Assembly: GCF_000019785.1 (NCBI RefSeq)
Contig: NC_010524.1
Span: 1,426,001 to 1,490,000, forward strand
From: Leptothrix cholodnii SP-6
GTDB lineage: Bacteria; Pseudomonadota; Gammaproteobacteria; Burkholderiales; Burkholderiaceae_C
Length of the DNA: 64,000 nt
Direction of reading: 5' to 3'
A program made the translations under genes and the position numbers. Shown one piece after another: positions 1-8,493 of the stretch. The stretch's first letter is position 1. Each line of letters starts with the position of its first letter. Under the pieces are notes generated by a model. That model saw nothing but the letters and a program-made list of their open reading frames with translations. It did no database searches and was not told the DNA's origin.

Positions 1-432
1 GCGCAGGCCCAGGAAGTTCAGGCAGTTCTCCTGGTCGATCAGCACCGCCACGCCCATCTTCGCCTTCGTGATCTCGGTCAGCGCGGGGTCGAGCGCGCCG
101 GTCGGGCAGGCCTTGACGCACGGGATGTCCTCGCACATCTCGCAGGGGATCTCGCGCGCCACGAAGTAGGGCGTGCCGATCGCCACGTCGCGCGCCAGGC
201 CGTCGCCCCAGGCGCTGAGCTTGAGGTTGGCCGGCGGGCAGTCGCGCACGCACAGGCCGCAGCGGATGCAGGCGCCCAGGAACTGCGGCTCGTCGATCGC
301 GCCGGGCGGGCGCAGCGCCTGCGCCGGGCGCGCCAGCGCAGGCCGTCCGGCCAGCGCCGCACCGCCCGCGATCAAGGCGGCGGTGGTGGCACTGGCGGCG
401 CCTTGCAGCACCTCGCGACGGCTCAGTTTCAC
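1..432 (-). CDS. napG: NapG, ferredoxin-type quinol dehydrogenase subunit of periplasmic nitrate reductase (partial)
   Basis: Electron-transfer protein that with NapH passes quinol electrons towards NapC/NapB and NapA. Only the first 144 residues are in the window; the gene runs off the left edge. The GTG start at 432 is chosen because it gives an N-terminal twin-arginine segment (SRREVLQGA) followed by a hydrophobic stretch, as in exported NapG. Two 4Fe-4S Cys clusters are visible ([12 protein letters not shown] and [14 protein letters not shown]). It lies 19 bases downstream of napA on the same strand, so one operon. Further nap genes (H, B, C) presumably lie outside the window. Confidence 0.9.
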   Translation of the reverse strand, partial: MKLSRREVLQGAASATTAALIAGGAALAGRPALARPAQALRPPGAIDEPQFLGACIRCGLCVRDCPPANLKLSAWGDGLARDVAIGTPYFVAREIPCEMCEDIPCVKACPTGALDPALTEITKAKMGVAVLIDQENCLNFLGLR

Positions 433-451
433 GATCGGTCTTTCAGCGGGT

Positions 452-3007
452 TCAGGCGCGCACGACCTTCACGGCGCATTTCTTGAAGTCGGTCTCTTTC
501 GAGATCGGGCAGGTGGCGTCGAGCGTGAGCTTGTTGATCAGCTTGCCTTCGTCGAAGAAGGGCACGAACACCAGCCCGCGCGGCACCTTGTTGCGGCCCT
601 TGGTCTCGACCGCCAGCAAGATCTCGCCGCGGCGCGATGCGATCTTGACCTTCATGCCGCGCTGCAGGCCCCGTGCCTTGGCGTCGTCGGGGTGCATGAA
701 CAGCTGCGCTTCGGGCACGGCGCGGTGCAGTTCGGGCACGCGCCGCGTCATCGTGCCGGTGTGCCAGTGCTCGAGCACGCGGCCGGTGCACAGCCAGAGG
801 TCGTATTCCTTGTCCGGCGACTCGGCCGCCGGCTGGTAGGGCAGGGCGAAGATGTTCGCGCGGCCGTCCTTGTGGCCGTAGAACTTGACGCCCTCGCCCT
901 TCTTCACGTACGGGTCGTAGCCCTCGCGGAAGCGCCACAGCGTCTCCTTGCCGTCCACCACCGGCCAGCGCAGGCCGCGCACCTCGTGATAGACGTCGAA
1001 CGGTGCCAGGTCATGACCGTGGCCGCGGCCGAACTCGGCGTACTCCTCGAACAGGCCCTTCTGCACGTAGAAGCCGTAGGCCTTGGACTCGTCGTTGGTG
1101 TAGTCCTTGATGTACTTGGCGTTGACCTTGGTCAGGTCGGCCAGCGGGTACTTGTCGACCTTGCCGTTCCTGAACAGCACGTCGAACAGCGTCTTGCCCT
1201 TGACCGCGGGCTTCTTGGCGATCAGCTCGGCCGTCCAGACGTCCTCGATCTTGAAGCGCTTGCTGAACTCCATCATCTGCCACAGGTCGGAGCGGGCCTC
1301 GCCCGGCGCGCTGACCTGCTGGCGCCACACCTGGGTGCGGCGCTCGGCGTTGCCGAAGGCGCCTTCCTTCTCGACCCACATCGCTGCCGGCAGCACCAGG
1401 TCGGCGGCCATCGCGGAGGCGGTCGGGTAGGGGTCGCTGACGACGATGAAGGTCTTCGGGTTGCGCCAGCCCGGCAGGATCTCGCCGTTGATGTTCGGCC
1501 CGGCCTGCATGTTGTTGTTGGTCGTGACCCAGTAGCACTTGAGCTTGCCGTCCTTCAGCGCGCGGCTCTGTGCCACCGCGTGCAGGCCGATCTTGTCGGG
1601 GATCGTGCCCTCGGGCAGGCCCCAGATCTCCTCGGCGTGATGGCGGTGCTCGGGGTTGGTCACCACCATGTCGGCCGGCAGGCGGTGCGCGAAGGTGCCG
1701 ACCTCGCGTGCGGTGCCGCAGGCGCTGGGCTGGCCGGTCAGCGAGAACGGGCCGTTGCCCGGCTGGCTGATCTTGCCGGTCAGCAGGTGGATGTTGTAGA
1801 CCATGTTGTTGGCCCAGGTGCCACGCGTGTGCTGGTTGAAGCCCATCGTCCAGTACGACACCACCTTGACCTTCGGGTCGGCGTACAGCTCGGCCAGCGC
1901 CTTGAGCTGCTCGACCGTCACGCCGGAGATCTCGCTGACCTTCTCGGCGGTGTATTCGGAGACGAACTTGGCGTACTCGTCGAACGAGATCGGCGTGCTG
2001 TCGTTCGGGTTGCCCTTGGGCTTGCCGTCGGCGCCGGGGTAGCCGTTGGAGGTGGCGTCCTTCTCGAGCGCGTGCCCGGGGCGCAGGCCGTAGCCGATAT
2101 CGGTGGCGCCCTTCTTGAAGTTGATGTTCTTCTTGACGAACTCGGTGTTGACCTTCTTGTTCGTGATGATGTAGTTGGCGATGTAGTTCAGGATCGCCAG
2201 GTCGGTCTGCGGCTTGAAGATCATGGCCTGGTCGGCCAGGTCGAAGCTGCGGTGTTCATAGGTCGACAGCACCGCCACCTTGACGTGCGGGTTGCTCAGG
2301 CGCCGGTCGGTGATGCGGCTCCACAGGATCGGGTGCATCTCGGCCATGTTGCTGCCCCACAGCACGAAGGCGTCGGACTGCTCGATGTCGTCGTAGCAGC
2401 CCATCGGCTCGTCGATGCCGAAGGTGCGCATGAAGCCGGTCACCGCGCTGGCCATGCAGTGGCGCGCGTTCGGGTCGAGGTTGTTGGAGCGGAAGCCCGC
2501 CTTCCACAGCTTGGCGGCGGCGTAGCCTTCCCAGACCGTCCACTGGCCCGAGCCGAACATGCCGATGCCGGTCGGGCCGTCGGTCTTGAGCGTCTCTTTC
2601 CACTTGGCTGCCATGATGTCGAAGGCCTCGTCCCAGCTCACCGGCACGAAGTCGCCTTCCTTGTCGTAGACGCCGTTCTTCTTGCGCAGCAGCGGGGTCT
2701 GCAGGCGGTCGCGGCCGTACATGATCTTGGACAGGAAGTAGCCCTTGATGCAGTTGAGGCCGCGGTTGACCGGCGCCTCGGGGTCGCCCTGCGTCGCCAC
2801 GACCTTGCCTTCCTGCACGCCCACCATCACCGCGCAGCCGGTGCCGCAGAAGCGGCACGGCGCCTTGTCCCAGCGCACGGCCACGTCGGCGGCGGTCTTG
2901 GGCGCGGCGGTGCCGTTGGCGGCTTCGACCACGATCGGGATGCCTGCGGCAGCAGCGCTCGCGGCCAGGGCCTGGGCCTTCAGAAAGTCACGGCGATTCG
3001 ATTGCAT
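452..3007 (-). CDS. napA: NapA, periplasmic nitrate reductase catalytic subunit
   Basis: Molybdenum bis-MGD enzyme reducing nitrate to nitrite in the periplasm; 851 residues, close to family length. The ATG at 3007 gives a Tat signal ([13 protein letters not shown]) with an SD-like GGAGA upstream; an in-frame start at 3109 would add 34 residues before the Tat signal and is rejected. The N-terminal 4Fe-4S motif ([12 protein letters not shown], then a fourth Cys in LNCIKGY) and the Mo-ligand Cys in [13 protein letters not shown] are present. The C-terminal part has the molybdopterin-binding fold typical of the family ([18 protein letters not shown]). Operon order is napD-napA-napG. It needs Mo, as does the nitrogenase encoded nearby. 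Confidence 0.97.
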   Translation of the reverse strand: MQSNRRDFLKAQALAASAAAAGIPIVVEAANGTAAPKTAADVAVRWDKAPCRFCGTGCAVMVGVQEGKVVATQGDPEAPVNRGLNCIKGYFLSKIMYGRDRLQTPLLRKKNGVYDKEGDFVPVSWDEAFDIMAAKWKETLKTDGPTGIGMFGSGQWTVWEGYAAAKLWKAGFRSNNLDPNARHCMASAVTGFMRTFGIDEPMGCYDDIEQSDAFVLWGSNMAEMHPILWSRITDRRLSNPHVKVAVLSTYEHRSFDLADQAMIFKPQTDLAILNYIANYIITNKKVNTEFVKKNINFKKGATDIGYGLRPGHALEKDATSNGYPGADGKPKGNPNDSTPISFDEYAKFVSEYTAEKVSEISGVTVEQLKALAELYADPKVKVVSYWTMGFNQHTRGTWANNMVYNIHLLTGKISQPGNGPFSLTGQPSACGTAREVGTFAHRLPADMVVTNPEHRHHAEEIWGLPEGTIPDKIGLHAVAQSRALKDGKLKCYWVTTNNNMQAGPNINGEILPGWRNPKTFIVVSDPYPTASAMAADLVLPAAMWVEKEGAFGNAERRTQVWRQQVSAPGEARSDLWQMMEFSKRFKIEDVWTAELIAKKPAVKGKTLFDVLFRNGKVDKYPLADLTKVNAKYIKDYTNDESKAYGFYVQKGLFEEYAEFGRGHGHDLAPFDVYHEVRGLRWPVVDGKETLWRFREGYDPYVKKGEGVKFYGHKDGRANIFALPYQPAAESPDKEYDLWLCTGRVLEHWHTGTMTRRVPELHRAVPEAQLFMHPDDAKARGLQRGMKVKIASRRGEILLAVETKGRNKVPRGLVFVPFFDEGKLINKLTLDATCPISKETDFKKCAVKVVRA

Positions 3008-3170
3008 GATGGCGTCTCCGCCGCGTGGCACATGCGCACGCGGGCTGGGTGGGTGTGAGTCTGGGATCGGGTTCAGACGGTCAGCACGCATGCTGACCCA
3101 CAGCGTCATTGCTGTCCTTGAACCAGTTCAAGTCGGCGCGCGGACCTGCGCGCCATCGGTTCGGATCGGA

Positions 3171-3506
3171 TCAGGTCGGGCCGGCCGGCTGGCCGGCGAT
3201 CTCGGCCAGGCTGCGACGCCAGGCCTTGAAGTCGACGCCTTCTGCCCCTGCGGGCGCGGGCGAATCGGGGCCGGAGTATTCGTAGACCAGCGATGTGTTG
3301 AGCACGTCGGGCCACAACGCGATCGCCGCCAGCTGTTCGGCAGCGGTCTTGACGAGGCCGTCGACTTCGCAGTCTTCGAGCACGATCACGAGCCGGCCAT
3401 CGCCGGGGTTCAGCGCCAGATCGACACCCGCGCAGCCTTGCAACTGCTGCGCGACATCGGCGACGTTGCCGATGCGGGTGCGGATGATGGCGCCAAGGAT
3501 GCTCAT
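3171..3506 (-). CDS. napD: NapD, NapA-specific chaperone
   Basis: Small cytoplasmic chaperone that binds the NapA Tat signal during cofactor insertion; 111 residues. The start MSILGAIIRTR is the standard NapD N-terminus and the body (GVDLALNPGDGRLVIVLED) fits the ferredoxin-like NapD fold. The open frame extends upstream, but no better start resembles NapD. The SD is weak. It is the first gene of the nap operon, 163 bases ahead of napA, and follows an FNR-type box. The gap to napA shows no further gene. Confidence 0.88.
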   Translation of the reverse strand: MSILGAIIRTRIGNVADVAQQLQGCAGVDLALNPGDGRLVIVLEDCEVDGLVKTAAEQLAAIALWPDVLNTSLVYEYSGPDSPAPAGAEGVDFKAWRRSLAEIAGQPAGPT

Positions 3507-3566
3507 GTTCGTGATTTCGGTCAAGTTCGACAGGTTCGACTGTGTCAGCTGATCGCCCGGGTCGAT

Positions 3567-3580
3567 TTGACGGGGATCAA
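3567..3580 (-). promoter_or_regulatory. FNR/Anr-type binding site upstream of napD
   Basis: On the minus strand the sequence reads TTGAT-N4-GTCAA, nine of ten matches to the consensus TTGAT-N4-ATCAA. Its centre lies about 67 bases before the napD start; a class-II site centred at -41.5 would put transcription about 26 bases before the ATG. This suits anaerobic induction of nap. An almost identical site lies before nifA. Confidence 0.65.
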
Positions 3581-3666
3581 CAAACCACCGGTGCAGGTTA
3601 TTCCCATCCGCCGTGGCATGCCATCCGGGTTGACGTCGGTGGGGTTGTTCGCGCCGGCCGCGCATT

Positions 3667-3682
3667 TGTCGCAAAGCCGCCA
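3667..3682 (+). promoter_or_regulatory. Candidate NifA upstream activator site (degenerate) for nifE
   Basis: TGT-N10-CCA, one mismatch from the NifA consensus TGT-N10-ACA, ending 84 bases before the -24 element. The match alone is weak; the support is its position, which agrees with similar sites at nifN, iscS and nifV. Confidence 0.3.
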
Positions 3683-3765
3683 AATGCCTCGGCGGTGCGG
3701 TTGCCGTGCAAGGTGCGATCGCCTCTTGTCGAGGCAAGTGCTTGATGTGGCGGGGCTTTCCGGCC

Positions 3766-3781
3766 TGGCATCGAAGCTGCA
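3766..3781 (+). promoter_or_regulatory. Sigma-54 -24/-12 promoter of nifE
   Basis: TGGCA-N6-CTGCA with the invariant GG and GC exactly 12 bases apart, compared with TGGCAC-N5-TTGCA. Transcription would start near 3792, about 40 bases before the nifE ATG. Confidence 0.7.
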
Positions 3782-3832
3782 ACAGCTCGCTCGAACCGCC
3801 GGTTCGACCCGTTGCCCAGCCAGGAAACCCGC

Positions 3833-5284
3833 ATGTCCGCATCCCTCAAAGCCAAGATCGCCGAAGTGTTCGACGAGCCCGGTTGCGACAAGAACCAGGC
3901 CAAGAGCGAGAAGGAACGCAAGAAGGGCTGCACCAAGCAGCTCACGCCCGGCGCCGCGGCGGGCGGCTGCGCCTTCGACGGCGCCAAGATCGCGCTGCAG
4001 CCGATCGTCGACGTGGCGCACCTGGTGCACGGCCCGATCGCCTGCGAGGGCAACAGCTGGGACAACCGCCACAGCGCGTCGTCGGGTGCGACCACCTACC
4101 GCACCGGCTTCACCACCGACATCAACGAACTCGACGTCATCTACGGCGCCGAGAAGCGCCTGTTCAAGGCCATCCGCGAGATCATCGAGAAGGTGAATCC
4201 GCCGGCGATCTTCGTCTACCAGACGTGTGTGACCGGCCTGATCGGCGACGACATCGAGGCGGTCTGCAAGCGCGCCACCGAGAAGTTCGGCAAGCCGGTG
4301 ATCCCCGTCAACGCACCCGGTTTCGCCGGCCCGAAGAACCTGGGCAACAAGCTCGGCGCCGAGGCGCTGCTCGACCACGTGGTCGGCACCATCGAGCCCG
4401 AAGTCACCACGCCGTACGACATCAACATCATCGGCGAGTACAACCTGAGCGGCGAACTCTGGCAGGTCAAGCCGCTGCTCGACGCCTTGGGCGTGCGCAT
4501 CCTCAGCTGCATCTCGGGCGATGGCCGCTACGCCGAGGTGGCCTCCGCGCACCGTGCCCGCGCCAACATGATGGTGTGCTCCAAGTCGATGATCAACATC
4601 GCCACCAAGATGGCGCAGCGCTGGGGCATCCCGTATTTCGAAGGCTCGTTCTACGGCATCAGCGACATGAGCACCACGCTGCGCGAGATCGCCCGGCTGC
4701 TGGTTCAGACCGGCGCACCGAGTGATCTGAAGGACCGCACCGAGGCGCTGATCGCGGTCGAGGAAGCGCGTGCCTTCGAGCGCATCCGCGCCTACAAGCA
4801 GCGGCTCGCGGGCAAGAAGGTGCTGCTGATCACCGGCGGCGTCAAGAGCTGGAGCGTGGTCTCGGCGCTGCAGGAAGCCGGCCTCGAAGTGGTCGGCACC
4901 AGCGTCAAGAAATCGACCCAGGAAGACAAGCGCAAGCTCAAGGACATCATGGGCGACGATGCCGACGCCCACATGATCGACGACATGACGCCGCGCCAGA
5001 TGTACGCGATGCTGCGCGACGCGAAGGCCGACATCATGTTGAGCGGCGGCCGCAGCCAGTTCGTCGCGCTGAAGGCGCGCATGCCCTGGATGGACATCAA
5101 CCAGGAACGCCACCACGCCTTTGCCGGCTACGAAGGCATGGTGACGATGATCGCGGAGATCGACAAGGCGCTCTTCAACCCGATGTGGGCGCAGGTGCGC
5201 ACACCCGCGCCGTGGGAGGCGGTCGACCCGCTGCTGGTCGAGCAGGACGCCGCGCAGCTGGCGGCCGAGGCGGCACCGGCCTGA
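3833..5284 (+). CDS. nifE: NifE, FeMo-cofactor scaffold subunit
   Basis: Alpha subunit of the NifEN scaffold on which NifB-co is matured to FeMo-co. 483 residues from the ATG at 3833, which has an AGGA upstream; a TTG seven codons earlier lacks support. Cys46, Cys71 and Cys132 have the spacing of the cluster ligands known in NifE. Motifs such as HGPIACEGNSWDNR and VYQTCVTGLIGDD are typical of the family. Unusually it is not followed by nifN: the next gene converges from the other strand with 3 bases between stops, and nifN lies about 6 kb away. Confidence 0.97.
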   Translation: MSASLKAKIAEVFDEPGCDKNQAKSEKERKKGCTKQLTPGAAAGGCAFDGAKIALQPIVDVAHLVHGPIACEGNSWDNRHSASSGATTYRTGFTTDINELDVIYGAEKRLFKAIREIIEKVNPPAIFVYQTCVTGLIGDDIEAVCKRATEKFGKPVIPVNAPGFAGPKNLGNKLGAEALLDHVVGTIEPEVTTPYDINIIGEYNLSGELWQVKPLLDALGVRILSCISGDGRYAEVASAHRARANMMVCSKSMINIATKMAQRWGIPYFEGSFYGISDMSTTLREIARLLVQTGAPSDLKDRTEALIAVEEARAFERIRAYKQRLAGKKVLLITGGVKSWSVVSALQEAGLEVVGTSVKKSTQEDKRKLKDIMGDDADAHMIDDMTPRQMYAMLRDAKADIMLSGGRSQFVALKARMPWMDINQERHHAFAGYEGMVTMIAEIDKALFNPMWAQVRTPAPWEAVDPLLVEQDAAQLAAEAAPA

Positions 5285-5287
5285 GCG

Positions 5288-7984
5288 TCACCGCAGGGGC
5301 TGCGGGCGGGCACACAGCGCGGCGAACACCGGCGCGTCGAGCGGCCTGGCGTAGCGGAAGCCTTGCACCAGGTCGCAGTGCTGCGCGACGAGGGCGCTTT
5401 CCTGGGCCGCGCTCTCGACGCCTTCGGCCACGACGGTGAGCCCGAGGCCATGGCCCAGGCCGATGATGGCGCGCGTCACGGCTGCGGCGGCCGCATCGTG
5501 CTCGATGTCGGCCATGAAGGATCGGTCGATCTTCAGCTTGCTGACCGGCAGGCGCCGCAGGTGGCCGAGCGAGGTCTGGCCGGTGCCGAAGTCGTCGATC
5601 GCCATCGAGACGCCGAGCGCGCGCAGCTGCCCGAGCCGCTGCAGATCCGACTCGGCATGGCGCGTGATGTAGGACTCGCTGATCTCGAGCTCCAGGTGGC
5701 ACGCCGGCAGGCCGGTGCGCGCCAGCACCGAGCTCACCGTGTCGACCAGGTCGTTGCGCTGGATCTGCATGCCCGACAGGTTGACGGCGATCACGCCCGG
5801 ATCCAGCCCGGCGTCGAGCCACTGGCGCGCCTGGCGACAGGCCTGTTCGAGCACCCAGGCGCCGATGGGCACGATCAGACCGCTGTCCTCGGCGATGGGG
5901 ATGAAGGTGGCGGGCGAGACCGAGCCCAGCGCCGGATGCGTCCAGCGCAGCAGCGCCTCGGCGCCTGCGAGCCGTCCGTCGGGCAGGGCGAAGACCGGCT
6001 GGTATTGCAGGCTCAGCTGGTTGCGCTCGAGGGCCTGGCGCAGCTCCCGCTCCAGCCGCATGCGGTCTTTCGCGGCGTCGTTGAAACGCGGCTCGAAGAA
6101 GCGGAAGTCGCCACGGCCGGCCGCCTTGGCCTGGTACAGCGCGAGGTCGGCGTACTTGAACAGGCTGGTGATGTCCGACGCATGGTCGGGGAACAGGCTG
6201 ATGCCCACGCTCGCGCCCACCGACAGGCGGTGTTCCTCGAGCTGGAACGGATCGCGGAACGCATCCAGGATGCGCCGCGCCGCCAGCTCCACGCCGGCGC
6301 TGGTCTCGACGTGCTCCAGCAGCACGATGAACTCGTCGCCGCCGAGCCGGGCGATGGTGTCGGAGTCGCGCAGCGTGCCCTGCAGGCGCTGGGCCACCGC
6401 ACGCAGCAGGCCGTCGCCGACCGGGTGGCCCAGGCTGTCGTTGATGTGCTTGAAGCGGTCGAGGTCGAGGAACAGCACGGCCAGCCGCTTGCCGTCGCGC
6501 ATGGCGCGCGCCAGTTCGTGCTGACAGCGGTCCATCAGCAGCGCCCGGTTGGGCAGGCCGGTCAGCACGTCGTAATAGGCCAGCTGGTGGATGCGCTGCG
6601 CCGAGGCCTTCTGTTCGGTGATGTCGTGGAAGATGCCGATGTAGTAGGCCACCGCGCCGGCCGGGTCGTGCACGGCGGCGATGCTTTCGCGCACCGAGAT
6701 GATCCGGCCGTCCTTGCACTGGTTCATCAGCTCGCCGTCCCACTTTCCGCATGCCTGCAGCTCGGCCCACATCTCGCCATAGAAGCCCGGCGAGTGCAGG
6801 CCGGACTTCATCAGCCGCGGCGTGTCGCCGACCGCCTCTTCGGCGGTGTAGCCGGTGATGGCGGTGAAGGCCCGGTTGACCTTGCGGATGCGGCCGTTGG
6901 CATCGGCGATCAGGATGGCGTTGAGGCTGTTGTCGAACACGCTCGCAGCCAGTCGCATCTCGTCTTCGGCCTGGCGGCGTTCGGTGATGTCCTGCACGGT
7001 GCCGACGCTGCGCAGCGGCCGGCCGTCGTCGCCGTGGAAGGTGGTCGAGCGCAGGTGCACCCATTTCATCTTGCCGCCGGACGTGACGATGCGGAACTCG
7101 ATGTCGCAGGGCCGGTGCTCGGCGCTCGCAGCGGCCTGCGCCGCGACCACCCGCGCCCGTTCGTCGGGATGAACGGCCGCGAGAAAGTCTGCCTGCGAGT
7201 ACACCGATGCGCCGGCTGCATCGTGCGACGCGTGCGGCTGCGCGGTGATGTCGAAGATGCGGGCCATCTCGACCGACCAGGTCATCGCGCCGGTGTGTGG
7301 CACGAGATCCCAGCTGCCGACGCGGGCCACGTGTTCGGCCTGGTTGAAGCGCGCATCGCTGGCGCGCAGGTGCTGCTCCTGCCGCTTGAGCTCGGAGATG
7401 TCGGTGCCGCTGAGCACCGCGCCTTCCTCCTTGTTCTGGGCGCTGTAGAGCATCGCCGCCTCGACCAGGTGGTAGCGGTAGCTGCCGTCGCGCATCGCGA
7501 ACTGGTGCTCGGCCCGGTAGCCGCCCTGGCGGCGCACGGTCTCGAACAGCACCGAATGGACCTGCCACGGCAGGTGCGGCAGCGCCGCCTCGAGGGCGGC
7601 GAGATCCTGCGGATGCAGCAGCAGGTCGACGCTGCTGCCCTCGGGCAGTGGCGCCAGATCGTTCTGGCAGTGGCGGTTGCGCTGTCGCAGCCGCCCTTGC
7701 GGATCGAGCGCGATGACGACACCGCCGACGGTGTCCATGACGCGCTGCGCGAAGGCCGAGAGCGCCTGCTCGCGGCCATGGGCGTCACGCAGCGCGTTGC
7801 GTTGCCGCTCCAGTTGGACGAACATCGATTCGGCCTGTTCGGAGCCTGCCAGCAGCTGGGATTCGAGCGCGGCGTTGGCCAGCCGCAGGGCCTCGATCTC
7901 CAGGCGCAGCGCGGCCGCCTCGTCGAGCGGCGCGCAGCGGGTCGCCGCGGTCGGCGCCGGCAGCGTGGGATGGAGCGAACCCAT
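5288..7984 (-). CDS. Three-PAS GGDEF-EAL protein (diguanylate cyclase/phosphodiesterase) of the hydrogenase operon
   Basis: Cytoplasmic c-di-GMP enzyme of 898 residues. Order: a coiled-coil-like N-terminus (about 20-80), three PAS domains (about 80-200, 210-340, 345-460), GGDEF (about 465-630) and EAL (about 645-895). The cyclase motif GGDEF (548-552) is intact, with an RxxD inhibitory site (Arg539-Asp542). The EAL motif (676-678), DDFGTG, KIDRSF and AEGVES are also intact, so both activities are possible. No membrane segment or signal peptide is seen. The ATG at 7984 is used; a TTG at 7996 is possible. It follows the hydrogenase protease by 39 bases on the same strand, suggesting that the hydrogenase supplies the input signal. 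Confidence 0.9.
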   Translation of the reverse strand: MGSLHPTLPAPTAATRCAPLDEAAALRLEIEALRLANAALESQLLAGSEQAESMFVQLERQRNALRDAHGREQALSAFAQRVMDTVGGVVIALDPQGRLRQRNRHCQNDLAPLPEGSSVDLLLHPQDLAALEAALPHLPWQVHSVLFETVRRQGGYRAEHQFAMRDGSYRYHLVEAAMLYSAQNKEEGAVLSGTDISELKRQEQHLRASDARFNQAEHVARVGSWDLVPHTGAMTWSVEMARIFDITAQPHASHDAAGASVYSQADFLAAVHPDERARVVAAQAAASAEHRPCDIEFRIVTSGGKMKWVHLRSTTFHGDDGRPLRSVGTVQDITERRQAEDEMRLAASVFDNSLNAILIADANGRIRKVNRAFTAITGYTAEEAVGDTPRLMKSGLHSPGFYGEMWAELQACGKWDGELMNQCKDGRIISVRESIAAVHDPAGAVAYYIGIFHDITEQKASAQRIHQLAYYDVLTGLPNRALLMDRCQHELARAMRDGKRLAVLFLDLDRFKHINDSLGHPVGDGLLRAVAQRLQGTLRDSDTIARLGGDEFIVLLEHVETSAGVELAARRILDAFRDPFQLEEHRLSVGASVGISLFPDHASDITSLFKYADLALYQAKAAGRGDFRFFEPRFNDAAKDRMRLERELRQALERNQLSLQYQPVFALPDGRLAGAEALLRWTHPALGSVSPATFIPIAEDSGLIVPIGAWVLEQACRQARQWLDAGLDPGVIAVNLSGMQIQRNDLVDTVSSVLARTGLPACHLELEISESYITRHAESDLQRLGQLRALGVSMAIDDFGTGQTSLGHLRRLPVSKLKIDRSFMADIEHDAAAAAVTRAIIGLGHGLGLTVVAEGVESAAQESALVAQHCDLVQGFRYARPLDAPVFAALCARPQPLR

Positions 7985-8023
7985 GGTCAGATGCAACAGG
8001 GACAGCGGTGCGGCGGGCGGCCT

Positions 8024-8485
8024 TCAGCAAGGCGCTGCATCGTCGCTCATCCAAAGCCGGATCTGCACCACGGCCGCATCGACGGCCTCGGCCACCGCCG
8101 GCGACAGGCTCATGCGGAACGGGCTCACGTCGGCCATCTCGGCGGTCAGGATGCGCAGCGCGGGCCGTGGCTCGCCGCTGGCCTGCAAGGCCCGCAGCAC
8201 GAAGCCCAGGCCCATGCCGTGGCCGACGATCGACGCTTCGGTCGCCACCGCCGACACATCGAGTTCGCGCAGCCGGCCCGGCTGGCCGTGCGGCGCGGCG
8301 GCGTCGATGACGATGGCGGCCTCGCAGTCGAGCAGCAGCGACAGCGCGTCGAGCCCGCGCGTGCCGATCTGATGCAGTTCCCACGGCCGCGGCAAGGGCT
8401 GCGCGAGCAGACGCCGGCCCACGGCCGGGCCGAAGCCGTCGTCGCCGTGCAGCTCGTTGCCGAAGCAGAGCAGGTGTCGTCGCAT
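8024..8485 (-). CDS. Hydrogenase maturation endopeptidase (HupD/HybD/HoxM family)
   Basis: Protease that trims the C-terminal peptide of a [NiFe]-hydrogenase large subunit after Ni insertion; 153 residues, normal length. The N-terminal LLCFGNELHGDDGFGP contains the family motif (GN-x4-DDGxG) with the Ni-sensing acidic residues, and VIDAAAPHG corresponds to the second conserved region. It starts 8 bases after the large-subunit stop. Its presence agrees with the large subunit retaining a C-terminal tail to be cut. The hyp genes needed for the NiFe centre are not in the window. Confidence 0.88.
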   Translation of the reverse strand: MRRHLLCFGNELHGDDGFGPAVGRRLLAQPLPRPWELHQIGTRGLDALSLLLDCEAAIVIDAAAPHGQPGRLRELDVSAVATEASIVGHGMGLGFVLRALQASGEPRPALRILTAEMADVSPFRMSLSPAVAEAVDAAVVQIRLWMSDDAAPC

Positions 8486-8493
8486 GGGCTGTC

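Larger units (their letters stand above)
3507..3832. other. Divergent control region between napD and nifE
   Basis: This 326-base gap carries no convincing gene. It holds an FNR-type box facing napD (3567-3580), a poor candidate NifA upstream site (3667-3682) and a sigma-54 -24/-12 element facing nifE (3766-3781). Each is listed separately. Confidence 0.7.

Noticed and set aside
173..3058. 961-codon plus-strand open frame opposite napA
   Set aside because: Mirror of napA codon bias in high-GC DNA; its protein is low-complexity Val/Leu/His-rich and no family is recognisable.
7985..7996. TTG start for the GGDEF-EAL protein
   Set aside because: ATG four codons later is more likely; neither has a strong SD.
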